Assembly: GCF_029784135.1 (NCBI RefSeq)
Contig: NC_073746.1
Span: 62,346,097 to 62,410,096, forward strand
Length of the DNA: 64,000 bases
Origin: Toxorhynchites rutilus septentrionalis
Lineage: Eukaryota > Arthropoda > Insecta > Diptera > Culicidae
Direction: 5' to 3'
Below the pieces are notes generated by a model. It worked only from the letters and a program-made list of their open reading frames with translations. It made no database searches and was not told the origin of the DNA. Made by a program: the position numbers and the translations under genes. Each line of letters starts with the position of its first letter. The first letter of the stretch is position 1. Positions 1 to 8,688 of the stretch are shown one piece after another.

Positions 1-59
1 CGTAGAAAATTACCTAGTTGACCGATCCTTTCCGAACTTACAGACAATAAAGTATAACT

Positions 60-500
60 CATAAGTGAGCTTCTGGTGTATTTATTTCATTCAACTTTAA
101 TAGCATAACCACATACTCGCACCTCACGCCTAACTCCTTTTATAAGATTCTGTACAACATCCGGCTGCAGCTTCTTCTGTACGGAAACCCACTTTTTTTT
201 TCATGTCTTCCTCAGATTTGACCTCCTTGGGATGCTTCCGTAGTGCCTATCTCAAAATATCCCAGTATTTTTCGATGTAAACACTCCTTGAGATAGTTCT
301 GCCTATTTACAGTCCCGGTAGTCACGAACGGAGTTGCCAAATCATGTAATTCTTGGCAAAATTTCTGCTTCCTTACTTCCTCCGAAATATCAAACTTCTG
401 CTGGGCGGTGAAGAACCTCCTTAAGCTGCTGGAAGTACGCCTTGACAATCATCCATGATGAGACAATAAGACTTCGACAGCTTCTGGGTTATTCGATGGA
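60..500 (-). pseudogene. Relic IS630/Tc1/mariner-type transposase
   Basis: Reading the minus strand, short peptides in changing frames match the transposase style used by mosquito IS630-Tc1-mariner elements. There is a FFTAQQKFDISEEVRKQK stretch, then FVTTGTVNRQNYLKECL, then a jump to EKYW and VKSEEDMKKK, ending in a basic DVVQNLIKGVRREVR tail. The jump from YLKECL straight to EKYW removes the part that should hold the later catalytic acidic residues. Stops and frameshifts break the rest, so the copy is dead. The 5' side of the gene (higher coordinates) is interrupted by the MITE that starts at 510. The superfamily call is an inference from these motifs; the exact clade (D37-like is my best guess) is uncertain. 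Confidence 0.6.
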
Positions 501-509
501 TAAACATTA

Positions 510-870
510 GGGTGGCAATGGATGTATGGAAAAAAATCATCATCGAATTGAAAGAACCGATCATGTATATTATGTTTATTGGCCCAAAAATATGACCTGT
601 GCAAAATTTCAGCTCAATCGGACATGATTTAGGGGTGCCTCAAAGCACTCGAAGTTTTGATTTTTTTGCTACTCAGGCTAAGTTCTAAAAGATTGATTTT
701 CGACCAAAAAATTTTTGTCGAGATGATACCAGATCTCGACGCATTATGCATTTTTAAGTCATTTGGCATCGAAAAAAAAATTTCGATTTTCCTAATTTCC
801 TTTACTCCCCCCTTGTAAGATTTTCGAGGATCGGTTTGTGTAATTAGACATGACCATTTTCGCTGCCACC
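510..870. mobile_element. 361-bp MITE with TA target duplication
   Basis: The segment begins GGGTGGCA and ends TGCCACCC, which are inverted repeats, and is flanked on both sides by TA. It has no coding capacity. Size, ends and TA duplication fit a Tc1/mariner-type MITE. It lies inside the region of the upstream transposase relic. Confidence 0.6.
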
Positions 871-880
871 CTAATGAACA

Positions 881-1420
881 TATATAATCGGTGTAAGCAG
901 TAGTTCCACCAGTTGATACATTTTTTGTTGTTTCCGATTTAAATTTCCTAGATCCGAAGTTTCGTATCAGTTCTGAAAAATTTATGTTCGCTGATCGAGA
1001 ACATTCGCCAGTGATACGAAATGTGAAGCCTTACTGGACGGTTAGAGATCCAACTTGCTTCAGAAAATCAACCATGTTAGTATTTGTTTCATTAATATTG
1101 ACCATATAAAAAGTAATTTACACTGAAATAAAATCATATTCGTTACTCGTGAATATTTGTTGATATTCTAAGACACTGATCTTGCCACAGAGGATCAAGT
1201 GATGTGCTTTGCATAGCTAAAAATATACTATTTAGCACGATTTTGAGAGTAGTAGAGGTGAGCCGGAAAAGACGTTCAGGGCGGGGTAAGATGAACACTT
1301 GTGTATGATTGATTAATTACATTTTTATTGAAAATACACAGACTTGCAATACAGTGTGTCGATACTTTGGACACTTACTGTGTACACCAAGATGGCCTTT
1401 TGTCAAAATTGTAAATAAAA
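881..1420. other. No gene seen
   Basis: AT-rich sequence without a supportable reading frame, RNA gene or terminal repeat on either strand. Confidence 0.5.
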
Positions 1421-1480
1421 AAGACGGGTGGGTAATGTCGGGGACATAACCGGAGTGACGTAGGACTATACAAAGGGGAC
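1421..1480 (+). repeat. Dispersed repeat, 'GGGGACATAACCGGAG' family
   Basis: This block contains GGGGACATAACCGGAG followed by GACGTAGGACTAT. An inverted, slightly diverged copy lies at 23121-23180. It ends in half of the palindrome that marks other repeats in this window. Confidence 0.55.
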
Positions 1481-1598
1481 AACTTTTGTTAAATATATAT
1501 TTTAAATATATTGTTTTATTTTCTTCTCCTACGTGAATACCTACCTATCTACCTGAAAAATGGATTAGTTTACTGTTTACTCTTTATGAATATGTTGA

Positions 1599-1614
1599 GG
1601 GTTGAAAAGAACCT
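1599..1614 (-). other. Histone-mRNA-type 3' stem-loop (relic)
   Basis: On the minus strand the sequence reads AGGTTCTTTTCAACCT. This keeps the CTTTTCA loop between complementary GGTT/AACC arms, like the metazoan replication-dependent histone 3' element. It sits just downstream of H2A-like copy 1. Confidence 0.6.
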
Positions 1615-2095
1615 TTGGTGTTGTGTTTTTGTTATCACTCGATATTACCATCTTGTTCGGTTAAACCTTCCTGTTTAGCTATTGCGTTTGCCACTCGCCA
1701 CAGCTTTCACAGTTGGAAAATTTCTTCCTATCCAGCTTGTGACATATTGTTCAGTAAATTACATTTAATGCGACGTGCCGGAGAAGCTCTTTGCCACTCA
1801 CTGAAACTAATTGTTGCCTTGATGAGCGCCGAACCGAAGCTGCTATGTTCTTGATGCGGGTTTTCTGATTGTCGTTAGCAGCTTTGCAAGCCAACTCGAG
1901 CACTCCGACGGCCGAAACTCTATAATCGCTGTTAGGTATACTGGTGCTCCGGCACCAATCCGTTCGGCCTAGTTACCCTTGCGGAGCAATCAGTGAATGC
2001 GACCAACAGAGAACTGGAGACCTGCACGGTTCGAGTGAGACTTTGCCTTTCCCTTAACTTGTCCTCCTTTGTTACGTCCACGATGCCGATGCCGT
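1599..2095 (-). pseudogene. Histone H2A-like pseudogene, copy 1
   Basis: On the minus strand from about 2095 downward the translation follows canonical H2[15 protein letters not shown], then VGRIH, a stop, LLRKGN, a stop, then AERIGAGAPVYL. A frameshift then leads to a weakened ELA-KAA-DNQKTRI equivalent. In H2A this is the N-terminal tail and histone fold that dimerises with H2B in the nucleosome. In-frame stops and frameshifts make this copy non-functional. From about 1820 to 1751 the sequence no longer resembles H2A but matches the end of the MITE at 2494-2713, so a MITE relic interrupts the C-terminal half. The copy ends in a histone-type stem-loop at 1599-1614. Two related copies follow at 2340-2493 and 2933-3380, all in the same orientation. 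Confidence 0.75.
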
Positions 2096-2320
2096 ACAAC
2101 CACACGGGTTTACGGTTTGAAAGAAAATAAGATATTTTTTTGGGGTCCGCGTGTTTTATACTCTAGCGGTACACACTCACAGGATAGAGACAAATCGGCA
2201 GACTCAGCCAGAGGGGCGAGTCCAACGAGACGAACGAATGAGCGTTAAAAGGGAGCGATGGCAAAAAAATAAATTCATTACGATTTGTTCGCTCGTTGGA
2301 TTCACATGCAGGCTAAAAAG

Positions 2321-2336
2321 GGTCCTTTTCAGGATC
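2321..2336 (+). other. Histone-mRNA-type stem-loop on the plus strand
   Basis: GGTCCTTTTCAGGATC is a near-perfect histone 3' stem-loop on the plus strand, opposite in orientation to the neighbouring H2A-like copies. It may be the 3' end of a lost divergent histone gene. The sequence at 2150-2320 is too decayed to say which. Confidence 0.5.
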
Positions 2337-2339
2337 ACA

Positions 2340-2493
2340 AAATTATCTTCAATCTAAAGAGTTTATTGTTTTGTTGTCACTCGATATCCCCATCTTGTTC
2401 GGCTAAACCTTTCTGTTTAGCGATTGCATTTGCCACTCGCCTCAGCTTTCACAGTTGGAAAATTTCTTCCCATCCAGCTTGTGACATATTTTA
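2340..2493 (-). pseudogene. Histone H2A-like pseudogene copy 2, 3' part only
   Basis: This stretch is about as similar to the 3' part of copy 1 as two tandem duplicates would be: both share the block around TCACAAGCTGGAT and the following GCGAGTGGCAAA. It has no recognisable H2A fold. The 5' part ends exactly at the MITE at 2494. It is assigned by homology to copy 1 rather than by direct protein similarity. Confidence 0.45.
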
Positions 2494-2713
2494 CAGTAAA
2501 TTACATTCAATGCAACGTACCGAAGCGCCACTCAGTGTCGCATTGGAGGCAATTTGAACCTGTAATTGAACATTTGCGATGACAGTGGTACAGTGTCGAC
2601 TTTCAATGTGGGGTCATAATTTGGATCTCTATGTTTACAAAAATGTCCAACTAAATAAGTCGCATTACATGTCCGTCTAATTAGCTAAATGTCGAACTAA
2701 TTGTAAATTACTG
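2494..2713. mobile_element. 220-bp MITE, CAGTAAATTACA ends
   Basis: The left end reads CAGTAAATTACA and the right end TGTAAATTACTG, a 12-bp perfect inverted repeat. TA lies on both sides (2492-2493 and 2714-2715). There is no coding capacity. A partial copy of the same element lies in H2A-like copy 1 near 1751-1820. Confidence 0.75.
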
Positions 2714-2932
2714 TACTTTCAATCTGGAAACAATTTAAGAGTTGGTGAAAATTGAATAATCTTGAAAGTCCCCAACTATCAATAAGCTCAGAACTCAGAG
2801 CCAAATTCACATACTCATCAGATCCTGGCAAACAAATTATGAAAACATCAATTTGTGTTTTATTATTATTTTGGATAATGTTTTAGAACGCATTGAACTT
2901 TATTTCCTAAACTCTTTTTTGGAAGGTTTAAT

Positions 2933-3380
2933 GGCCCTGAAAAGCGCCTTGTTTTATGGAATGGTTCCAATTAAGAAAACTTAGTACTCGTGGTTTTGAA
3001 AAAAAAACCATTTCGAACGCCCTCGATGCCGCCTTGTTCTGGATTTGCCACCAAAGCAGATTGTAAAAAGAACAAACTTTTTTCTTCTGCTACCTGCTGC
3101 CGTTTTGCGATTGCGTTTGCCACTCGCCACTCGCTGCAACTGCCTGTTGTTGTCTTGATGTGTTCTGTTCTGAATGCGGTTTTTCTTATCGTCGCGAGCA
3201 GCTTTACCAGCCAACTCGATCACTTCGGCGGCCGAAACTATATAACGGCGGCTAGGCGGACTGGTGCACTGGTACTAACGCGCTCGGCCTAGCTACCCTT
3301 GCGGGGAACTCCATATCAACACGGTTCGAGCGGGATTTTGCCTTTCCCTTCACTTTTCCTCCTTTACCATGTCCAGACAT
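2933..3380 (-). pseudogene. Histone H2A-like pseudogene, copy 3
   Basis: Starting at an ATG at 3380 on the minus strand the translation begins MSGHGKGGKVKGKAKSRSNR, a near-match to the canonical H2A N-terminus. A short deletion removes the GRIHRLL equivalent. The next part resumes in another frame as RKG, a stop, AERVSTSAPVRLAAV, and later VIELAGKAARDDKKNRI, the H2A helix that is ELAGNAARDNKKTRI in normal proteins. After that the similarity fades. The unit ends in a histone-type stem-loop at 2933-2948 (minus strand GGCGCTTTTCAGGGCC). Unit length from ATG to stem-loop (448 bp) is close to a normal H2A gene, which argues for decay in place rather than retroposition. Confidence 0.8.
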
Positions 3381-3612
3381 GGGTGCTTGGGTTGGTTTGT
3401 TGATGTGTTGTGATGCGAACCGATGTGGTGTACGGTTTGAATGAGAATGATCGTTACGGCAGCGGAGCGGGGATTTTTAAGCTGACTGGCTGGATCGAGA
3501 ATTACGCATGTGTGAGACTGCGACCAATGTTTCGTTCATTTTTTTCTTTTTCCTTTCCAATCGTGCTTCATTCTATTTCGCTGCTGCTCTGGTTGCCCGT
3601 TTTGGTCGGTAC
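3381..3612 (-). promoter_or_regulatory. Histone-type promoter region upstream of H2A-like copy 3
   Basis: Immediately upstream of the ATG at 3380 (minus strand) lie an AT-rich TATA-like TTAAAAAT near 3473-3481 and, farther upstream, a CCAAT-type GATTGGTCC at about 3636-3644. A homologous stretch at 21420-21520 also follows repeat family A. The element is inferred to be an inactive remnant because the gene it would drive is broken. Confidence 0.4.
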
Positions 3613-3617
3613 GATTT

Positions 3618-3900
3618 GAGGAGCACAAAATGGACCAATCAAAAATGGGCACATAGTGAATTTTGAGAATGCTTGATATTTCACAATTATTCAATTATTT
3701 ATCTCAAGAAAAATGAAATGTTATTCGTTATGATAGATGCGTAGATATATTTCCTATCAATTGATGCAAAAACCTTTGCGATCTATTGAGAAATGCTCGA
3801 GTTATAAGCGTTCCAAATCTTGCATTTTTTCCTACTTGTTCAGTGCCTAGATTTCCATTTCACCCCCTATATCTTCCGGTTAGACGTAGTCCTACGTCAA
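3618..3900 (-). repeat. Dispersed repeat family A, copy 1
   Basis: Read on the minus strand, the copy opens with the palindromic GACGTAG..CTACGTC (3883-3898), runs through a conserved ~280-bp body (TTGCATCAATTGATAGGAAA is typical) and ends at TTTTGATTGGTCC. Other copies lie at 12634-12905, 21181-21450 and 24844-25014. No coding capacity was seen. The copy here abuts histone-promoter-like DNA. Confidence 0.65.
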
Positions 3901-4163
3901 AAACAAAAAAGGTGATCTGTAAAGAATAGTTCGATGTCAATTTTCGTCTGCAGAAAACAAGGTTCTTATCGTTAACAAGCATTTTTTGTTACGTGAGTGT
4001 TTTAGCATCATTCATCTTCCTGTTTATCGAATTAGCGGTAAGTTTCTTTCATTGTACTCCAGAATTATTGAGGTTGAAAAAAATACTAATCAAGTCGGGA
4101 CGGACGGACACTCCACCGAAGGGAAAGACGTACATTTTGTTTTGAAAACAATTCGATTATCTC

Positions 4164-4760
4164 TGTAGTAGATAGATGTCTCATATTAATAAATAAATTA
4201 ACAATTACAAAGTATTCAATTATCTCAGTGTAATTAAGGTGAGGGCAAAGTAAATACACAAAGGTAAGTAGCGCTCGTTTAAGAAAATACGAAGCCGATA
4301 GAGAAATACGATTTCATAGCTGAGCGAAACTTGCTACCCGGAAGCGATGTATGGAGAAAAAAAATATAGCAGCTATGTATAGGCTCGAGAATATGACAGA
4401 AAGAAAACGTTCATATGGAAGGAGAGAAACGTCGACAACACCTAGGCTACTGAGAGCGAGGTAGTCTCTCACATTCGGTGGAGGGCTCTCTGCAAGAGTG
4501 AAAAGGAAAGACAATGATAGTTTGCATAGGATTCCCACACGGACGCGAGAAAATCGTCTTGCTTCATTTCAGAAAAAAATACGAAGCCGAGAGAAATGAA
4601 CCTGCAGAGAGAATCGGGAGAAAGATGAGGAAGGGTTTTTGATCGGGAGACTCGAACTCCACAGACATTCTGTTGGTTAAGTTTGGCGTAATAGCACGCA
4701 GTTTCTGCTATTCCGGTAATTTATTTTAGAAAGCCGCGATGGCGTCAAAAGGTCACGACA
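4164..4760 (+). repeat. 5' LTR
   Basis: 597 bp, begins TGTAGTAGATAG and ends GGTCACGACA. It differs from the 3' LTR at only two positions, AAAGGTAAG versus AAAAGTAAG near 4266 and GCGTAATAG versus GCGTGATAG near 4691. An AATAAATAAA polyadenylation-like run occurs near its start. Confidence 0.95.
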
Positions 4761-4761
4761 A

Positions 4762-4774
4762 TGGCGCAGTGAAC
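4762..4774 (+). promoter_or_regulatory. Probable primer-binding site
   Basis: TGGCGCAGTGAAC begins one base after the 5' LTR. TGG complements a tRNA 3' CCA end, and TGGCGCAG resembles the tRNA-Ser-type primer sites known from several insect gypsy-group elements. The match fades after about nine bases, so the tRNA identity is an inference. Confidence 0.55.
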
Positions 4775-4995
4775 GCTTCCGACCGGTAAGTAGAATTGTG
4801 GCCACCAACGATCGGAAACACAGCATGGCTTAGGGAATAGTGAATAGTGAGAATAGGAAAACAGTGTAAATTAGATAAATTTCGTGTCAATTTGGTACAT
4901 TATATCTACTGCGCAGAGTGCAGCTTCCATAATGATAACTTGTGAAAATTGAATAGCTGTGTGGAGTCTTTGGGCCTTGAATTAGTTTGGAAAAT

Positions 4996-5240
4996 GGAGC
5001 AATTGGACTCCAGGTTTAAGAAAAAGAGCGAATGGAAAATGGCGGAGCAGTAGGACTCCCAGAAAAAAAAAAAAAAAAAAGGGAGCAACTGGACTCTAAG
5101 TAAATATAGCGGAGCAATTGGACTCCGTCGGTAGAAACGGAAAAAAAAAGGAGCGATCGGACTCCAAGGAAAGATAAAGGAGCATTTGGACTCTTGGTTT
5201 GAAAGAAGAGCAATTGAAAAAAAAAATGAAGCAATTGAAT
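4996..5240 (+). repeat. Degenerate GGAGCAATTGGACTC repeat array in the retrotransposon leader
   Basis: Six clear copies of GGAGCAATTGGACTC start near 4996, 5044, 5082, 5111, 5150 and 5179. Two worn copies follow near 5207 and 5227. Spacing is roughly 28-48 bp, with A-rich spacers including an 18-A run at 5062-5080. The array fills the untranslated leader between primer site and gag. Confidence 0.8.
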
Positions 5241-5306
5241 TTCCTGTATTGAAGATAATTGAGAGTGTGTCCAACAATTAGGGAATTTAATTGCCTGATA
5301 AAGATT

Positions 5307-6722
5307 ATGGTTGATTTTGTATTCAGCGTCTCTAATGAAGCTCTATTATTTGTATTTGACCTTTACAGAAAAACGAAGAAGAAGAAACTCGACGTTATCT
5401 TGCAGGAACTGGCTAACGAAAAAGCTTCCAGGATCAAAATGAGTAAGCAATTAGAAGTTGCCAACGAGACAATCAGAGCTTTGCAAACAAGTCTAACAGC
5501 ACCTCGTAGCGAAAGTTTACATAGCAGTGATTTCGTAAGAGATAACGGTCCTACCAGTACTCCGCAGCATTGTAACGATGTAGAAGCGGAAACAAACAGG
5601 GTTGGATTTCCCGTTAACCTTGACCCCGTAAGTACTCCGCTTCAGGGAAATTCGATGGGAATGGAAATGTCTCGGTTCATGTCTTCGATGAACCAAATGT
5701 CCGTTACTTCCATCAACGTTCCAGAGTGTAAGCCTGCCTTCGCTGGTGAGCAAATTGGGCGCCGTGATTATGAATCGTGGATTGATCTTCTATCCGACAC
5801 TCTGAAACTAGCGGGGGTACAGGACGAGCGTACAAGGTTCATCGTTTTCAAGGTTAAGGCGGGACCGGTTCTCTTGGAAATCTTCAAGAATACAAAGTCG
5901 AGTGCCGAAGCCCCAAATGAAGTGACTCTTCCGTTTTCGAATGCCCTGTTCAGGATGAAGACGTATTTCGGGTCAGCTTCCGACGCTATGCTCCAACGCC
6001 GCAAACTCGCACTCATTATACAGCGTTCGGAAGAAACGGATTTGGCGTTTGTTATGAGAGTTGGTTCCACAGCCCGCCTGTGTGACTTTCAGGAAGGAAA
6101 AGAGTTCGACGAGATCGTGAATGCTGTTGCCGGCCATGCAAGCAACAAGGACGTAAGGGCAGCGGCCCTCAAGATGGTCAATCGACCGGGGACGTTCACT
6201 GATTTGGTGAACGTGGTTCGTGAAATCGAGGCGGTAGCTATGAATGAAGAATACTACCGGTTGAAGCATGGTAAGCCTGAACCAGCTAAAGTGGCGGCTG
6301 TTGGTAATCCATATCCAAAAGCAGGCCCATCAAGACGTGGAGTTTATCGGCATCCAGCGTCAACTCGGGGAAGGTTAGGACATCCGTACGCTGGACCCTT
6401 CAGAACCGGATCTCGATTGCCACCAGATCAGAGGAGATTTGGAAACTCTCAAGGAAATGAGTCATACAGCTGTTACAGATGCAATGGTACCGACCACCAC
6501 GCAGATGGCTGTTTCGCAATTGATACGACATGTTTCAAATGCGGACGTAAAGGTCACCTTAAGAGAGCATGCCGTCCACCAATCAAGAAGGAAAATCATC
6601 GCAGATCCGAAGGTGTTAATCCGGATAACACTGTTGGTAAGATTGCTTCGATCGACTTGAATCCGGTGGCCGAGGCTGATGAGAATGCTGCTGAGGATGG
6701 GGTAGGTGATCCGGATATGTAA
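5307..6722 (+). CDS. gag: Gag polyprotein of the Ty3/gypsy element
   Basis: The 471-residue protein starts at the first ATG of the frame (5307); the frame is open a little further upstream but without ATG. The N-terminus is hydrophobic and then lysine-rich, followed by a likely coiled coil (about residues 25-60). The middle is the capsid-like region. Near the C-terminus are two CX2CX4HX4C zinc knuckles starting at about residues 389 and 409, the RNA-binding nucleocapsid signature. Gag packages the element RNA and forms the particle in which reverse transcription takes place. The ORF has no stops or frameshifts. It ends at TAA 6722, about 170 bp before the pol frame opens, so pol is not reached by simple readthrough or a short ribosomal shift. 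Confidence 0.9.
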   Translation: MVDFVFSVSNEALLFVFDLYRKTKKKKLDVILQELANEKASRIKMSKQLEVANETIRALQTSLTAPRSESLHSSDFVRDNGPTSTPQHCNDVEAETNRVGFPVNLDPVSTPLQGNSMGMEMSRFMSSMNQMSVTSINVPECKPAFAGEQIGRRDYESWIDLLSDTLKLAGVQDERTRFIVFKVKAGPVLLEIFKNTKSSAEAPNEVTLPFSNALFRMKTYFGSASDAMLQRRKLALIIQRSEETDLAFVMRVGSTARLCDFQEGKEFDEIVNAVAGHASNKDVRAAALKMVNRPGTFTDLVNVVREIEAVAMNEEYYRLKHGKPEPAKVAAVGNPYPKAGPSRRGVYRHPASTRGRLGHPYAGPFRTGSRLPPDQRRFGNSQGNESYSCYRCNGTDHHADGCFAIDTTCFKCGRKGHLKRACRPPIKKENHRRSEGVNPDNTVGKIASIDLNPVAEADENAAEDGVGDPDM

Positions 6723-6879
6723 CGTATCGTAGTACACATTTGATCTACATTGAATTTAAATATGCTATTTATCATTTGATATGAACTCGATTACTTATTG
6801 AAATAAAACGAATATAACGAAATTTCTTTTCATTGTACATCAATGTTACTGATTCAGCATCTCATTCGTTCCCTCAGTA

Positions 6880-6900
6880 CAATGTTTTTTTTTTTTGCAG
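6880..6900 (+). promoter_or_regulatory. Splice-acceptor-like sequence at the start of pol
   Basis: A run of 12 T followed by GCAG at 6897-6900 directly precedes the opening of the pol frame, which has no ATG until 6922. Splice-donor-like sites lie upstream (CCG/GTAAGTAG at 4785-4786, and AAAG/GTAAGTAG in the 5' LTR). Together they suggest pol may be made from a spliced RNA. This is an inference from consensus only. Confidence 0.4.
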
Positions 6901-6921
6901 TTGCATATTGCAACACTTTTG

Positions 6922-8688
6922 ATGCCAAAAACTTCGACGGATGATGGGATAATTACGGCAAAGGTTGCAGGATTAGAGTGTGAGTTCCTTATTGACTCTG
7001 GAGCCCAAGTCAACACTCTAACACATGATCGCTTTGATTTATTGCGCAACGATCGTAGATACAGAAAGGAATTGTTCAATATACAGTATAGTACTGACCG
7101 ACCGTTGAAAGCATATGCGACGGAAGATGAAATACCAGTTACGTTCACTTTTGAGGCTTTTCTGCATATATCAGACGACCGTCCAAGTTTACTAGAAAAA
7201 TTCTACGTTGTCAAGGAATGTAGATCGTTGCTGGGAAGATCAACTGCTACCCGATATAGCGTTCTGTTGCTAGGTCTACAAGTACCTGTTAACTCAGTAA
7301 AGTCTTCGACACACTCGTGGTACGATCCACGTGAGATTGCATCGGTTACGATGGACGAAGTTTTTCCAAAATTTAATATCCCGCCGATACAGTTGAGCTA
7401 TGACCAGACCAGGCCGCCTTGTCGCAACGTTTTCATGAATATCCCGATAGCCGTTAAACCTATGGTTGAGAAACGGTTGCATCAACTCCTCGCAGCGAAC
7501 ATCATTGAACGGGTAACACACGAAATGGAGGATACATTTTGCTCGTCGATGCTGGCTATACCTAAGGGCAAGGACGATATCAGATTAGTGATAGACCTCA
7601 GAGGCCCGAATAGCTACATCCAAAGATCTCCATTTGCCATGCCATGTCTAGAGAAGATTCTGGCGGAACTAGATGGTGCGCAGTGGTTCTCGACTATTGA
7701 TATGTCCAATGCGTTCTTTCACATTGAACTTCACGAGAACAGTCGCCACCTTACAAACTTCTGCACGGAGTTTGGAATGTACCGGTGCGTAAGGCTTCCT
7801 TTTGGATTATGCAACGCACCAGACATTTTCCAGGAGGTACTTCAGAGGAAAATTCTGGCGGGTTGTAAGGGAGTAAAGAACTATTTAGACGATATCCTCA
7901 TTTTCGGAAAAACACAAGAAGAGCACGACGAAAACCTTAATACGGTAATGGCGTGTCTGCAAGAACACAACGTAAAAATAAACGCTTCGAAGTGTGTTTT
8001 CAAGAGCCAATCGGTCAGGTTCCTGGGTTTTAGGCTCACTGCAAACGGATGGCAGATCGAAGAGGAGAAGATGAGCGCCATAAGAGATTTCCGTAGGCCA
8101 GAAACGGTAGCGGAAGTAAAGAGCTTTCTGGGCCTTGTAACATTCGTCGATAAGTTTGTGCCACATCGAGCAACCAAAACTGAAAAGTTACGAATGTTGG
8201 CCAACTCCATTAAATTTTACTGGTCCGAAGAAGAAGAACGGGAGTTTCAAACGTTCAAGTGCGAAGCATTGGAGGCAATTAAAACTCTCGGATACTTCAA
8301 TACCGCTGACAAAACAGAACTTTTCGTTGATGCGTCGGCTATCGGCCTGGGAGCAGTCTTAGTGCAGTTTAACGACAATGGAATACCGAGAATCATCGCA
8401 TGTGCTTCGAAAGCATTAACAGCAACTGAGCAGAGATATCCGCAGACCCACCGAGAAGCTCTGGCTGTAGTATGGGGCGTGAATCGCTTCGCGTACTATT
8501 TGTCCGGAAGGACTTTCATTATACGGACGGATGCCGAAGCTAACCAATTTATTTTGGAGGGGAACATCGGATTGGGAAACGAGCAGTTTCGCGAGCAGAG
8601 GCGTGGGCGTTACGCCTACAACCTTTCGACTTCACGATTGAGCGAGTTCCTGGCAAAGATAACGTTGCGGATGTATTATCAAGGCTGA
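6922..8688 (+). CDS. pol: Pol part 1: protease, reverse transcriptase, RNase H start
   Basis: Counting from the ATG at 6922, the retroviral-type aspartic protease motif FLIDSGA lies at about residues 22-28 (catalytic D25). The reverse transcriptase follows, with DMSNAFFHIEL, the LPFGLCNAP motif and the catalytic YLDD box at about residues 321-324. RNase H begins at FVDASAIGLGAVL (about residue 469). The domain order is that of Ty3/gypsy pol. Its role is to cleave the polyprotein and copy element RNA into DNA in the particle. The reading continues in a different frame after about 8550, where a 1-nt lesion truncates RNase H and fuses some 40 unrelated residues before the stop at 8686-8688. The frame is open upstream to 6895 without ATG. 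Confidence 0.9.
   Translation: MPKTSTDDGIITAKVAGLECEFLIDSGAQVNTLTHDRFDLLRNDRRYRKELFNIQYSTDRPLKAYATEDEIPVTFTFEAFLHISDDRPSLLEKFYVVKECRSLLGRSTATRYSVLLLGLQVPVNSVKSSTHSWYDPREIASVTMDEVFPKFNIPPIQLSYDQTRPPCRNVFMNIPIAVKPMVEKRLHQLLAANIIERVTHEMEDTFCSSMLAIPKGKDDIRLVIDLRGPNSYIQRSPFAMPCLEKILAELDGAQWFSTIDMSNAFFHIELHENSRHLTNFCTEFGMYRCVRLPFGLCNAPDIFQEVLQRKILAGCKGVKNYLDDILIFGKTQEEHDENLNTVMACLQEHNVKINASKCVFKSQSVRFLGFRLTANGWQIEEEKMSAIRDFRRPETVAEVKSFLGLVTFVDKFVPHRATKTEKLRMLANSIKFYWSEEEEREFQTFKCEALEAIKTLGYFNTADKTELFVDASAIGLGAVLVQFNDNGIPRIIACASKALTATEQRYPQTHREALAVVWGVNRFAYYLSGRTFIIRTDAEANQFILEGNIGLGNEQFREQRRGRYAYNLSTSRLSEFLAKITLRMYYQG

Noticed and set aside
4314..4538. 74-residue frame present in both LTRs
   Set aside because: Identical only because the LTRs are identical; antisense to the element and without domain features.
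4906..5277. Minus-strand open frames rich in Phe and Ser
   Set aside because: They are antisense to the retrotransposon leader repeats and poly(A) spacers.
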